Notes under the pieces: model-generated
Told to the model about the DNA's origin: nothing
Seen by the model: only the letters and a program-made list of their open reading frames with translations
Databases searched by the model: none
In this document: positions 11,469 to 20,410 of the stretch, piece after piece
Layout of the letters: every line of letters begins with the position of its first letter
How positions within the stretch are numbered: the first letter of the stretch is position 1
Program-made: the position numbers and the translations under genes
Virus record (IMG/VR): IMGVR_UViG_3300030118_001248
Span: 1 to 27,586 of that record
DNA: 27,586 nt
Strand: one strand, 5' to 3'
From: a virus

Positions 11469-13338
11469 GACAGGCACCCAAGACTACCTTGGGATTACTA
11501 TAGACTACGATAGAGAGAAAGACCTAAACGACTTCTCTCTAAATACCCTGAAGGACAGATACTTCTGGAAGGACGAAACATACGCACAGGAAGCCTTTGC
11601 TCGTGCGTCAGTGTACAGTGCTACCTACCGTGGCGTCACTGACTTTGACCTAGCACAGCGCCTGTATGACTACGCCAGTAAAAGCTGGTTTATGTTCAGT
11701 ACACCGATACTGAGTAATGGAGGAACTACCCGTGGTTTACCTATCTCTTGCTTTCTTAATTTTGTGCCTGATTCCAGAGGTGGTCTATCGGCTCACTATG
11801 ATGAAAACATTTGGCTTACTTCCAGCGGAGGTGGGCTTGGCGGTTATTGGGGCGATGTTCGCAGTAACGGTGTGGCTACTTCTAATGGGAGTCAGTCAAC
11901 TGGGAGCATTCCCTTTATGCATGTAGTTGATAGTCAGATGCTGGCTTTCAACCAAGGAGTAACCAGGAGAGGTGCTTATGCAGCGTATATGGACATCAGT
12001 CACCCAGAGATTGAAGAATTTATTGCAATGCGAAAGACTACTGGTGGCGACCTCAATCGTAAGTGCCTTAACTTGCATAACGGTATCGTTTTATCTGATG
12101 AATACCTATATGCGGTAGAGCATGATTTACCTTGGCGTCTAATTGACCCTAAGTCAAAGCAGGCAGTCAAGACTATCTCAGCTAGGGACTTGTGGTGGCA
12201 GCTAGTACACACTAGGGCAGAGACAGGCGAGCCGTACATAGTCAACACAGACCGCTGTAACGAGTATCTACCACAGCAGCAGAAGGACTTAGGGCTGTCT
12301 GTGCGACAGAGTAACCTATGCTCTGAGATTACCTTACCTACAAGTGAGGAACGTACAGCAGTTTGCTGCTTGTCAAGTGTTAATTTAGAATACTTTGACG
12401 AGTGGAAAGAGGAAGAAAATTTTATATCAGACCTAGTTACCATGCTAGACAACACACTGGAGCATTTCATTGACAATGCAGTAGAGGAACATCCACAATC
12501 ACCTGTGGATACATTAGAGGGGTTTATGGAATATGTGGGACAGGATAAAACAGGCTTTGCAAAAGCCGCTTATAGTGCATATAGAGAACGTGCGATTGGC
12601 CTTGGTGCAATGGGCTTTCATAGTTATCTTCAACGTAATGGACTCTCTTTCGAAGGAATGTACGCTGCCAGTTTTAACAACAGAGCCTTCAAACACATCA
12701 AGGAAAGAGCTACAGAGGCTAGTCGTGTCTTGGCTGGACTTAGGGGTCAAGCTCCTGATATGGATGGCAGTGGTCTTCGTAACTCACATCTACTTGCTAT
12801 TGCTCCTAACGCCAGCAGCAGTATTATATGTGGTGGAACGAGTCCTAGTATTGAGCCTACGAGGGCTAACATATTTACGCACAAGACTCTGAGTGGAAGC
12901 TACCGTGTCAAGAACAAGTACCTAGAAAAACTATTGGAGAGTAAAGGTATAAACAATGAGAAAACATGGAAGGATATTTCTGCTGCTGAAGGCTCTGTTG
13001 CAGGCATTGCGGCGCTATCTGAGGAAGAAAAAGACACCTTTAAGACCGCACCAGAGATTAACCAGATATGGGTCATAGAACACGCCTACCAGCGTCAGCC
13101 CTATGTGTGTCAGTCTCAGTCAGTCAATACGTTCTTTGAGCCCCCACCGTCCAATGCACCACAGGAGACGCATGACGAGTACCTAGAGTACGTCAACAAT
13201 GTACATTGGGTTGGTGCAAACAAGTTGAAGTCTATGTACTACTACAGGACAACCGCCGCAAGAAATGCGGAGAATGTCAACGTAAAGATACCAAGGATTA
13301 ACTTAGAAGACGGGGAGTGCCTAAGCTGTGAAGGTTAA
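11458..13338 (+). CDS. nrdA: Class I ribonucleotide reductase, alpha subunit
   Basis: Reduces ribonucleotides to deoxyribonucleotides with the beta subunit encoded at 13843-14814. Of 626 residues, the essential parts are present: Cys98 (LPISCFLNF), the thiyl-radical site NLCSE (Asn286, Cys288, Glu290), the partner cysteines AVCCLSS (303-304), the glycine-rich SSGGGLGGYWG loop (122-132), and a C-terminal redox pair CLSC (621, 624). No N-terminal ATP-cone is present (E. coli NrdA has about 761 residues), so dATP feedback inhibition is probably absent, as in many phage enzymes. No intein is seen. Codon use is uneven along the gene, with patches rich in CTT and GTT. Confidence 0.95.
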   Translation: MQYKTGTQDYLGITIDYDREKDLNDFSLNTLKDRYFWKDETYAQEAFARASVYSATYRGVTDFDLAQRLYDYASKSWFMFSTPILSNGGTTRGLPISCFLNFVPDSRGGLSAHYDENIWLTSSGGGLGGYWGDVRSNGVATSNGSQSTGSIPFMHVVDSQMLAFNQGVTRRGAYAAYMDISHPEIEEFIAMRKTTGGDLNRKCLNLHNGIVLSDEYLYAVEHDLPWRLIDPKSKQAVKTISARDLWWQLVHTRAETGEPYIVNTDRCNEYLPQQQKDLGLSVRQSNLCSEITLPTSEERTAVCCLSSVNLEYFDEWKEEENFISDLVTMLDNTLEHFIDNAVEEHPQSPVDTLEGFMEYVGQDKTGFAKAAYSAYRERAIGLGAMGFHSYLQRNGLSFEGMYAASFNNRAFKHIKERATEASRVLAGLRGQAPDMDGSGLRNSHLLAIAPNASSSIICGGTSPSIEPTRANIFTHKTLSGSYRVKNKYLEKLLESKGINNEKTWKDISAAEGSVAGIAALSEEEKDTFKTAPEINQIWVIEHAYQRQPYVCQSQSVNTFFEPPPSNAPQETHDEYLEYVNNVHWVGANKLKSMYYYRTTAARNAENVNVKIPRINLEDGECLSCEG

Positions 13339-13522
13339 ATTATTTGTAGCAACGTTACTACTAACTAGCTGTGCTTCTGATGGCACACAACGAAGCCAGT
13401 GGGACTACTACAAGCCTGAGCATGTCAAGTGTAAATCTTATGAGATAAAAGTTTGTAGACAGTTTGGCCCACATTTGATATGTGAATGTGTTAAGAAAAG
13501 AGACTTTAGGGCTTATGTATGA
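13328..13522 (+). CDS. Small predicted lipoprotein, 64 residues
   Basis: The GTG start at 13328 overlaps the nrdA stop by 11 nt. The N-terminus KVKLFVATLLLTSCAS is a type II signal peptide with the lipobox LTSC and Cys at residue 15. The mature part is short, with WDYYKPEHVKCKSYEIKVC and ECVKKRDF containing four more cysteines that could form disulfides in the periplasm. Membrane anchoring of a phage protein made with the nucleotide genes suggests a host-envelope role such as superinfection exclusion (inference). It lacks the proline-rich body of an Rz1 spanin. It ends in an ATGA overlap. Confidence 0.7.
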   Translation: MKVKLFVATLLLTSCASDGTQRSQWDYYKPEHVKCKSYEIKVCRQFGPHLICECVKKRDFRAYV

Positions 13523-13698
13523 TAAAGGATAATAACAAACATCCCATATACGACTGCTTGTATTATATATGGGAAGAAAACTTACTGACTTCTTATGAAG
13601 ACTGGATTAAATACTACGAGGAACTAGAACATGACCAACAGACTGTACAGCGCACTACGGGCCAGGTACAAAGCACAGATAGCCGAAGCTATTGCTGA
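13519..13698 (+). CDS. Small overlapping gene, 59 residues
   Basis: Starts in a 4-nt ATGA overlap with the lipoprotein gene and fills the otherwise empty 108 nt before the next ATG, then runs on 68 nt into that gene in another frame. The non-overlapping part reads MIKDNNKHPIYDCLYYIWEE and continues LLTSYEDWIKYYEELE, aromatic and acidic as in a real small protein. The last 22 residues, in the overlap, are of low character. No family recognised. Confidence 0.5.
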   Translation: MIKDNNKHPIYDCLYYIWEENLLTSYEDWIKYYEELEHDQQTVQRTTGQVQSTDSRSYC

Positions 13699-13846
13699 CA
13701 TACTGAACTTCTTTGATAACCCTGTGGCTGTCGCTGAGCATCCTAGCATGGTGGACACTGTTGATGGGTTAGTTATAAAACTGTCGGAAGCTGAAGACAG
13801 ACTAGAGACACTTGAACTGAACTTTGGGAGAGACTACGCAGAATGA
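13631..13846 (+). CDS. Small conserved helical protein, 71 residues
   Basis: GAGGAA (13618-13623) lies 7 nt before the ATG. The product is helical: ALRARYKAQIAEAIADILNF (residues 8-27) and GLVIKLSEAEDRLETLELNF (about 46-65), so a short coiled coil is likely. It overlaps nrdB by 4 nt (ATGA), and lying between the reductase subunits suggests a link with nucleotide supply, though none is shown. Confidence 0.65.
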   Translation: MTNRLYSALRARYKAQIAEAIADILNFFDNPVAVAEHPSMVDTVDGLVIKLSEAEDRLETLELNFGRDYAE

Positions 13847-14814
13847 GCCTATTAGACACTAGAGATTACTATAAACCATTTGACCACCCGTGGATGTTCG
13901 ACTACTACTCACAGCAGAACCAAATGCACTGGTTCCCTGAAGATGTACCATTGCACAATGACGTAAAGGACTGGCAGAACATGACGGAGCAGGAGAAGAA
14001 CCTTCTGACTCAGATATTCCGCCTGTTTACACAGTCCGACGTAGACGTAGGCTCTGGGTACGTAGACAGATACATGAGGATATTTAAGAAGCCTGAAGCA
14101 CGTATGATGATGTCCAGCTTTGCCAACATGGAAAGCATACACCAACACGCCTATAGTCTTCTATTGGACACCGTAGGAATGCCGGAGGTTGAGTATAAGG
14201 CGTTTGCAGAGTACGAAGCTATGGCGGACAAGCATGAGTACATCGACGCTGTACGGGTCGCTAAGGGCGATAAACAGTCCATTGCTAAAGCCCTGGCTAT
14301 CTACTCTGGATTCACTGAGGGTCTACAGTTATTCTCCAGCTTCATCATCCTGCTAAACTTCCCACGGTTCGGTAAGATGAAAGGCATGGGACAGATTATC
14401 ACGTACAGCATACGCGACGAATCTCTGCACGTTGAAGCAATGACTAAGCTGTTCAGGGAGTTTATTCAGGAGAACATTGACATCTGGACTGATGACTTCA
14501 AGAAGGAGATTTATGAAGCCTGTAGGACTATGGTGGAACTAGAGGATAGATTCCTAGACCTGGTGTTTGAGCAAGGTGACATAGAAGGACTGACCAAGAA
14601 GGAGATGCAGAAGTACATCAGGTACATTGCAGACCGTAGGCTGCTACAGTTAGGTCTAAAGCCCAACTACAACGTCAAGGACAACCCGCTGGGCTGGTTA
14701 GACGAAGTACTAGGGGTAGAACACCAGAACTTCTTTGAAGGCCGTGCAACGGCTTATATGAAGGCTGGGCTACGGGGTGACATGCAGAAGGTTAAGTTTG
14801 CTAATGTAGCTTGA
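13843..14814 (+). CDS. nrdB: Class I ribonucleotide reductase, beta subunit
   Basis: Generates and holds the tyrosyl radical needed by the alpha subunit. In 323 residues the metal ligands are visible: Asp66 (FTQSDVDV), Glu97 and His100 (MESIHQHAY), Glu159 (FTEGLQLF), Glu193 and His196 (RDESLH), equivalent to E. coli Asp84, Glu115, His118, Glu204, Glu238 and His241. The radical tyrosine is Tyr104, at the E. coli Tyr122 position, so this looks like a standard tyrosyl-radical enzyme. It is the last gene of the rightward operon; a terminator hairpin follows 7 nt after the stop. Confidence 0.95.
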   Translation: MSLLDTRDYYKPFDHPWMFDYYSQQNQMHWFPEDVPLHNDVKDWQNMTEQEKNLLTQIFRLFTQSDVDVGSGYVDRYMRIFKKPEARMMMSSFANMESIHQHAYSLLLDTVGMPEVEYKAFAEYEAMADKHEYIDAVRVAKGDKQSIAKALAIYSGFTEGLQLFSSFIILLNFPRFGKMKGMGQIITYSIRDESLHVEAMTKLFREFIQENIDIWTDDFKKEIYEACRTMVELEDRFLDLVFEQGDIEGLTKKEMQKYIRYIADRRLLQLGLKPNYNVKDNPLGWLDEVLGVEHQNFFEGRATAYMKAGLRGDMQKVKFANVA

Positions 14815-14821
14815 GGGAACT

Positions 14822-14847
14822 GGGGGCTTAACGGCCCCCTTGTTTTC
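14822..14847 (+). terminator. Rho-independent-type terminator between converging operons
   Basis: GGGGGC (14822-14827), loop TTAACG, GCCCCC (14834-14839), followed by TTGTTTTC. The T-rich run is on the plus strand, so it mainly ends rightward transcription after nrdB. Read leftward, the same hairpin lies just beyond the last late gene but is followed by no T-run, so leftward termination would be weaker. The whole gap is only 32 nt. Confidence 0.85.
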
Positions 14848-17624
14848 TATAGACTAGACGCTTTTCTTTTTTGTTCTTTTTCTTCTTCAGTCGCATCTAT
14901 ACCCGCTACGTACAAATACCCTCTCAATGTAGATTCGTAAGAAGGTAAGTCTGCTGCTTTAGGAAGTCTGATTAAATCTATTAAGTAATCAGGCTCCATC
15001 AAAGCTCTTTCTAAGACAGCTTGAGTTTGGGCTTGGCTAAGTCCTGACAAAACTTTGTCTACTGTTCCCATTATTCTAGCAGTCAATATCAAGTTAGACT
15101 TTGCTCCTGTTAATCCTGCTGCTGTTGAACCTAACCAAGCAGAGACTATCTTTGAACCTAAAGGAGATTGTTTTAGTTGAGCAGAAGTACTAGAATCTAC
15201 TTTTTTGGTAGCATCCAAAACAATACTAGCTACTCTGTCTACTTTTCTCAAAGATTGTTGCTGTTGCTTACTTAAAACATTGTCAAACAGTATTCTCATT
15301 CCAGGGTCATTAGCGCCGCCTAAAATACCATCAAGAGAAGTTTTACCTGTCTTATATCCTTCAGTGCCTGTTAAACGCATCATTCTCATAAACTCACGCA
15401 TTACTAAAGACTGAAGCCCGTTGTTGACCCCTTGCTTTTTCATAACTTCGACTAAATTTTTAGCTTCTTTTGCAGACAGAGCTTTTAGTTTAGGCATTAT
15501 CCTATCAGGGTCATCTCCTAACAAAGAAACTGCTTTTACTTTTTCAACATCAAGCGGTGTTGCAGTACGTCCTTCAAGAGAAGCTACTTTTTCAGCCGCT
15601 ACATTAATTTCACTATTTATAGCGTCTAAATCATTAGCTAGTTTAGGGAACAGTCTAAATGTAGGCCCGTAGTCTTTAAGAAATTTAGCTTTGTCTTTGA
15701 CATCAAAAAACATATCCCTTAGAGCAACCTGTATAGGTGCTGTAAGTCCTTCAGCAGCAGGCAAAGGAGTACCTTCAATTAATTTACCATCATCTCCTAC
15801 AGAATAAGAGACAGGCGTACCTTCTTCTGCTTGAACAAATCTACTCACTTGAGCAGACCCTGCTCCTTTAGGACTCAAAACAGTTTCTAAAGCAGCGTCA
15901 GGTTCTATCCTAGCGGCTCCAGTAGCATCATTTTTTAGTATCCGTCCTAAAGCTCCTTGATAATAGGCTTGTCTAAACGCTCTAGTGTAAGCCGCTGCTT
16001 CTCTATACTGTGGGCTTGTACCCGCGGTGTCTATGTAATTATCTACATTACTTAACATTCTTTCGTAATTACGCCCTAAAGTTTCATCTCCATTATTATA
16101 TGCTTGACGTTGCTTGCTTAACAAATTACTTCTAAAATCTTCTAAAGCATTAAAGTTGTTGTTTTCTTTATTACCTAACTTTTTTATCAAATCAAGAACA
16201 TTAGGAATATCACCACCAACAGTCATTCCTTTCTTCATTGACTTATGTAAATCTAATAGTTCTGCTCTAAGTGGTTTAAGGTCTAAAGGCTCTGTTCTTT
16301 CTACAGCTTCCCAAACTTTTCTTTGTACTTCTTTAGCTCTTTCAAATGCTCTTTTAGTGGCGCTTACTAAGGCATTAGATTGTTCTTCTATTCTAAACTC
16401 AGGGTCTGGATTAGTGTTTAGTTTTTTAAGGGATTCTCTGGCTAAATCTGCTTCAGCTTCCATGTTGCTTCTAAGCCCTAAGACAGCATTGCTTTGAACT
16501 TCAGCTTCCGCTGCCCTAACCGCTGTTTCAGCACCAATCAAAACTTCAGGAGTAGCGTCCCCAGCAGGAGCAGACTTTTCAAGTACATCTATTAATTGAG
16601 CGTTATTTTTCTCTGCGCCTGTTGCTATTTTCTGAGCAAGTCTGGGAGAGTCTTGCGCTGCAAGAGAAAGAGCGCGGTCTACAGCAGCATTGTTAGCTAA
16701 TCCTAAAGTAGTCGTTTCACCTTCAGGCAATACGTCTTCAACAAGTAGCCTATTTGATTTTATATTGTTTACAGTTCCTTCAGGGTCTACAATGTTATCG
16801 GACAAAAAAGTAGCTACTCTGCGCTCAACCGCTTGTTCTCTACCTTGTTTTGTCAAAGCAGCTTTAACAGTTTCTTTACCCGCTGTAAAAATATCTTTTC
16901 TTACTCTTAAACCAGCACCACCTAGCTCAGTTAAAGTTCCTCCTGTTAGAGCAGCGCCTAATTGCAAGTAAGGGTTATCTGTGTACTCCGCTGTAATTCC
17001 AGCAGCACCGCCTGCCCCAGCACCTAAAACACTTTCTTTACCCGCTATGCGCTCTATAGTTTTAGAAGCATAAGGGATTGTTTTAGCTAAAACAGGAGCT
17101 AAAGCAGCACTACCCCCCATAAATTCACCTATGGTTCCTGTTACTCTTTCAGCCGCTGTGTCTCCTACTCCTTCTATTTGAGAGCGTTGTGTTTCAAAAG
17201 GCTTAAAACCTGTGGCTTTTCCTGAAACTATATCAACTACTTCACTAACTTTAGCAGCTTTAGGAATTTGAAAATTTGAGCCTTGGCCTTTCAATATAAA
17301 GTTTAGAGAACCTATCAGAACATTAGCTACGTTGGGTATAAGGTCTAAAGTAGTGTCTATAACACCTGTGTTCACGCCTTGAATAAAAGACATGGCTAAA
17401 CCTTCTGGGTCTGTCTCAGCTAAGTTAGTTAGCTCTGCTCTTGTGTCATCTTTAGAAGGTTTAGCAGGCTGAACTCTGTCCCATTGAGAGCCTAACACTT
17501 TAATTTGGTTTGTTAATCTAGCTACTTCTTTAGGGTCAGGATTGGCTTTGCTCTTTTCAGCTTGCAGCTTACCGTTTAGAGCTATAATTCCTTCCGCTAG
17601 CTCCTGTTTTGTTTGTTTAGCCAT
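14847..17624 (-). CDS. Large internal virion / DNA-ejection-type protein, 925 residues
   Basis: Last gene of the leftward late operon, where T7-like phages keep internal core proteins. The N-terminus is polar and helical (residues 1-70). Hydrophobic, Gly/Ala-rich stretches follow at about 88-111 (VIDTTLDLIPNVANVLIGSL) and 163-240 (GAGAGGAAGITAEY), which could cross the host membrane during ejection. The rest is a long, mostly helical body rich in Lys, Glu and Ala. No lysozyme or transglycosylase motif (as in T7 gp16) is visible. The product is therefore assigned by position, size and composition, not by a family motif. Confidence 0.65.
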   Translation of the reverse strand: MAKQTKQELAEGIIALNGKLQAEKSKANPDPKEVARLTNQIKVLGSQWDRVQPAKPSKDDTRAELTNLAETDPEGLAMSFIQGVNTGVIDTTLDLIPNVANVLIGSLNFILKGQGSNFQIPKAAKVSEVVDIVSGKATGFKPFETQRSQIEGVGDTAAERVTGTIGEFMGGSAALAPVLAKTIPYASKTIERIAGKESVLGAGAGGAAGITAEYTDNPYLQLGAALTGGTLTELGGAGLRVRKDIFTAGKETVKAALTKQGREQAVERRVATFLSDNIVDPEGTVNNIKSNRLLVEDVLPEGETTTLGLANNAAVDRALSLAAQDSPRLAQKIATGAEKNNAQLIDVLEKSAPAGDATPEVLIGAETAVRAAEAEVQSNAVLGLRSNMEAEADLARESLKKLNTNPDPEFRIEEQSNALVSATKRAFERAKEVQRKVWEAVERTEPLDLKPLRAELLDLHKSMKKGMTVGGDIPNVLDLIKKLGNKENNNFNALEDFRSNLLSKQRQAYNNGDETLGRNYERMLSNVDNYIDTAGTSPQYREAAAYTRAFRQAYYQGALGRILKNDATGAARIEPDAALETVLSPKGAGSAQVSRFVQAEEGTPVSYSVGDDGKLIEGTPLPAAEGLTAPIQVALRDMFFDVKDKAKFLKDYGPTFRLFPKLANDLDAINSEINVAAEKVASLEGRTATPLDVEKVKAVSLLGDDPDRIMPKLKALSAKEAKNLVEVMKKQGVNNGLQSLVMREFMRMMRLTGTEGYKTGKTSLDGILGGANDPGMRILFDNVLSKQQQQSLRKVDRVASIVLDATKKVDSSTSAQLKQSPLGSKIVSAWLGSTAAGLTGAKSNLILTARIMGTVDKVLSGLSQAQTQAVLERALMEPDYLIDLIRLPKAADLPSYESTLRGYLYVAGIDATEEEKEQKRKASSL

Positions 17625-17636
17625 TTATAGTGCCTA

Positions 17637-19115
17637 TTAGAATTGTGATAAAATATCGGCTACTTGTGCGTCTAGGTCGTTTTCCCTTGCACCTGTTCGC
17701 AGTTCTACAGCTTTCCTATAGTCTCCTTCAGCTATCGCAGCAGCAACTTCATTTGTAATGGGGTCAGCAGCAATACTTGAAGTTCTAGCGGAAATAAAAT
17801 CAACCGCTGCTTTTCCTTCTAACTCAAATTGAGTCATTTCATCAAGAATAGCATAAGTGTTTATCATTTTTTCCACAAAAGCATTAGGCGTCGCAAAATC
17901 AGTAAAAACAGGGTTGAGTAGCTTCATTGCTCTTTCGTACTCATCATCTTTAATAGCTGCGCCTGATAAAGCTCTAGCAATGCCTTCAGTAATAGCATCT
18001 CTACTCTGTTGAATTACAGAAGCTCTAGTCGCTGCTTCCTCGCCACCCGCTAAAGCTGCTGCAAGCCTAACTGGGTCAGAAGCCGCTAAAAGAAAATCAG
18101 CAGCAAGCTGTTCAGGGCTTCCTGATTCAGACATAACATCAGCAAGCCTAGAGACTCCACCTTTAGCTCTGTTGAGTGCTGCTCTTTTTACAGCTGCGCC
18201 TTTAGGAGTAAAAGGGCTTGTTCTAGTACCGCCAGCAGCGCCAGCTTTTCTTACTAAATTTATACCAAATTTGTTGTCAAGCTGAGATGGAGTGTACAAT
18301 TTATCATCACCAGTTAAGTCAACTCTGTACTTCCCTGTTTTACTTTCAAATTCAAGACCTATTTCTTGTTCATCTCCACCGTCTTTTGTTATTACCCAGT
18401 TCTGAGTAGTGAAACTTGAGTCAGCTTGTTCATTAGCTCCTTTACCTAAACCTTCAACATCTTCAAGGTATTTTTGAAAATCTTTAGCGTTATAGTCATC
18501 AAAATCTCCATCAAACACCCGTGTTATAAACTCAGTGCTTGCTTTCATACTATCAGCTATAGCAATTTTAGTTTGCCTAGAGGTAAAAGTTCCTTGTTGT
18601 TCTGTTTTTTCTAACGCTCTACGCTCTAATTCTTTTTGTATTTCTTCTTGAGCGTCTTCTACATCAAGACCACCGCCTGTAAATAAATCACGTTGTTTCT
18701 TTAATCCTAGCTCTCCAAGAGTTTTTGTAATCTGGACTCTGGTTTTTCTAAGAGCTTCAGCATCTAATTGTGTTTTTCTTAAAGTTGATGCTCTGTCCTG
18801 TAGCTGTAAAGCTAACTCAATAGCTTGTGGAGTACCTAAGTTTGCGAATATCTGAGCCTGTTGTTGTAGTCCCTCTACTGAAGTTTTATCTTCAACGCCT
18901 TTTAACTCAGCTTGCAGCTTCTCAGCAGGAGTCCTCATGTCCCTACCAAGCAAGCCACCAACATTACGTGCCAGCATACCACCAAGGCTTGCAGGGGCAG
19001 CACCAGCGCCCGTAAGTGAACTACGAGCAGCAGCTTGAGCAGGAGAGTCAGTTAGAGTTGAACCAAACTCTCTTATGGAGCTTAATAGCCCTGGACTAAA
19101 TCTTAAACTTGCCAT
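17637..19115 (-). CDS. Probable internal virion protein, 492 residues
   Basis: The N-terminal region is flexible and Gly/Ala/Ser-rich and includes GGMLARNVGGLLGRDMRTP (about 45-63). A helical segment follows (EKLQAELKGVEDKTSVEGL, about 64-82, then QQAQIFANLGTPQAIELALQ, about 84-103), a pattern I recall from internal virion proteins of marine podoviruses. A long coiled-coil stretch, a beta-like middle segment (WVITKDGGDEQEIGLEFESK) and a helical C-terminus complete it. It overlaps the upstream gene by TAATG and lies 12 nt before the last late gene. Confidence 0.6.
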   Translation of the reverse strand: MASLRFSPGLLSSIREFGSTLTDSPAQAAARSSLTGAGAAPASLGGMLARNVGGLLGRDMRTPAEKLQAELKGVEDKTSVEGLQQQAQIFANLGTPQAIELALQLQDRASTLRKTQLDAEALRKTRVQITKTLGELGLKKQRDLFTGGGLDVEDAQEEIQKELERRALEKTEQQGTFTSRQTKIAIADSMKASTEFITRVFDGDFDDYNAKDFQKYLEDVEGLGKGANEQADSSFTTQNWVITKDGGDEQEIGLEFESKTGKYRVDLTGDDKLYTPSQLDNKFGINLVRKAGAAGGTRTSPFTPKGAAVKRAALNRAKGGVSRLADVMSESGSPEQLAADFLLAASDPVRLAAALAGGEEAATRASVIQQSRDAITEGIARALSGAAIKDDEYERAMKLLNPVFTDFATPNAFVEKMINTYAILDEMTQFELEGKAAVDFISARTSSIAADPITNEVAAAIAEGDYRKAVELRTGARENDLDAQVADILSQF

Positions 19116-20164
19116 TATTCGTCACCTCTTAAAGCGCCAAAAAATTTCTCAAATAGGCTTGTAGCGTCCCCTGCTGGAGAACTTCCACCTGCCCCTAGAA
19201 CACCTGTGTACAAGTCACGTAATGCACTTGCTCTGCCTAGCTCAGTCTGTGCTAAGGCTTCCAAGCCAGAGATACCAGCTTCAGCAGCTAACCCAGCACC
19301 ACCACGGCGACCTACGTCAGCCAAGGATGCTATATTAATTGCTGGTGCTAGTGTTGACAATAGTTGCTGTTCTGGAGTTGCTTCTAATCCCAACCCTGCA
19401 CCAATGTTCTGTAACTGTGCAGCCTGTAGGGTAGCAGGAAGACCAGCAGCAGCAGTACCCAAACCAAATAAGCCTTGTGCAGTAGCTAGTTCTTGCTCTC
19501 GTTCTGCCCCTGCTTGCTGTATTGCTGCTAACGCTGCTCTGTTCTTAGCTTCCTCTTGAGCCTGTGCTAGTGCAAACTGCTCAGGAGAACCACCAAACTG
19601 TGCTGTGCGCAGTCCTGTGCGTCCCTGTGCTTGTAGCTGCTCTTGTAGTGCTAAGCGTTGTCTTTCTTCTTCAGGACGCTGTACTGCACGTATACGTTCA
19701 AATAAACCAGCCTCTCTATCAGCCATAGGAGCTTGAGCAGCCGTGAGAGCGCCTGTAACGCCGCCTAACGCCTGTTGCTGTATACCCGATACATCTGGTA
19801 CCCCTGCGCCTGTAAAGCCGCCTAGAAGCCCTCCTGTGATGCCTGAGAGTGCTTCTTGTCTAGCTTGCTGCTGTGGAGACAGTGCAGTTGTAAAACCACC
19901 TTCAGGTGTTGCCTGTACACCACCAAATCCTGTAGTTACAGTAAAGGGTCTAAACTGAGTAGCTGCTTGGGCTTCCTCTCCTATCTCTCTAGCGCCTGTG
20001 GCTAGGCCAGCACCTACGTCACCTAAACGGTCTAAAAGGTCATTGTAAGCTGCTATATTTAGCCCTGTGGTTGCTAGGTCTGATAAACCTCCGCTATCTA
20101 AGAATCTAGTAAAAAAATTACCAGTAGATTTAGCAACTGGATACTGGATAGTTGAATCCGACAT
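19115..20164 (-). CDS. Ala/Gly/Gln-rich probable internal virion protein, 349 residues
   Basis: Composition is dominated by Ala, Gly, Gln and Leu. Hydrophobic glycine-rich segments (ALSGITGGLLGGFTGAGV at about 128-145, and GLFGLGTAAAGLPATLQAAQ around 235-254) alternate with charged helices (EERQRLALQEQLQAQGR). Such amphipathic, low-complexity proteins are typical of ejected core proteins like T7 gp14. It overlaps the next late gene by TAATG. Structural role is inferred from composition and neighbours; tail assembly is an alternative. Confidence 0.55.
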   Translation of the reverse strand: MSDSTIQYPVAKSTGNFFTRFLDSGGLSDLATTGLNIAAYNDLLDRLGDVGAGLATGAREIGEEAQAATQFRPFTVTTGFGGVQATPEGGFTTALSPQQQARQEALSGITGGLLGGFTGAGVPDVSGIQQQALGGVTGALTAAQAPMADREAGLFERIRAVQRPEEERQRLALQEQLQAQGRTGLRTAQFGGSPEQFALAQAQEEAKNRAALAAIQQAGAEREQELATAQGLFGLGTAAAGLPATLQAAQLQNIGAGLGLEATPEQQLLSTLAPAINIASLADVGRRGGAGLAAEAGISGLEALAQTELGRASALRDLYTGVLGAGGSSPAGDATSLFEKFFGALRGDE

Positions 20165-20176
20165 TATTCTTTCTCT

Positions 20177-20398
20177 CTATATCAATAAACTTGTTATTAC
20201 TGTTGCTGCTGTTGTACCTACTACAGTAACAACAAGCCATGCCAGTTTTTCCCATCTGGCTGCATGGCTGTCAGCCACCTTACGAAGTTCACGTAACTCT
20301 ATTACAGCTTCAGCCCAACGCTCACCACATTCTCTCTCATGTTCAGCTATGCGGTCTAAGGCTTCTAAAGCTACTTCCATTTCAGTTTTGACAGTCAT
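20177..20398 (-). CDS. Small coiled-coil protein with C-terminal membrane anchor, 73 residues
   Basis: The ATG at 20398, with AGGTGA 8 nt upstream, is preferred to a GTG at 20410. Residues 1-50 are an acidic/basic coiled coil (EMEVALEALDRIAEHERECG then AEAVIELRELRKVADSHAAR). Residues about 53-73 are a membrane helix (LAWLVVTVVGTTAATVITSL) at the very end. The layout recalls XhlA-like or holin-accessory proteins, or half of a spanin pair turned round. It neighbours another small membrane-type gene, so the two may assist lysis. Confidence 0.6.
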   Translation of the reverse strand: MTVKTEMEVALEALDRIAEHERECGERWAEAVIELRELRKVADSHAARWEKLAWLVVTVVGTTAATVITSLLI

Positions 20399-20410
20399 AC
20401 TTGTCTTCAC

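Noticed and set aside
12000-12476. A 158-codon minus-strand frame opposite nrdA
   Set aside because: It is antisense to the catalytic core of nrdA, with a Ser/Cys-rich nonsense-like product.
12533-12892. A 119-codon plus-strand frame inside nrdA with hydrophobic stretches
   Set aside because: The nrdA frame is fully conserved here; the hydrophobic runs arise from reading leucine/alanine codons out of frame and no ribosome-binding site precedes the ATG.
11458-13338. Possible intein or intron in nrdA or in the polymerase gene
   Set aside because: Both reading frames are continuous with family-typical motif spacing and no splice-type or endonuclease insert.
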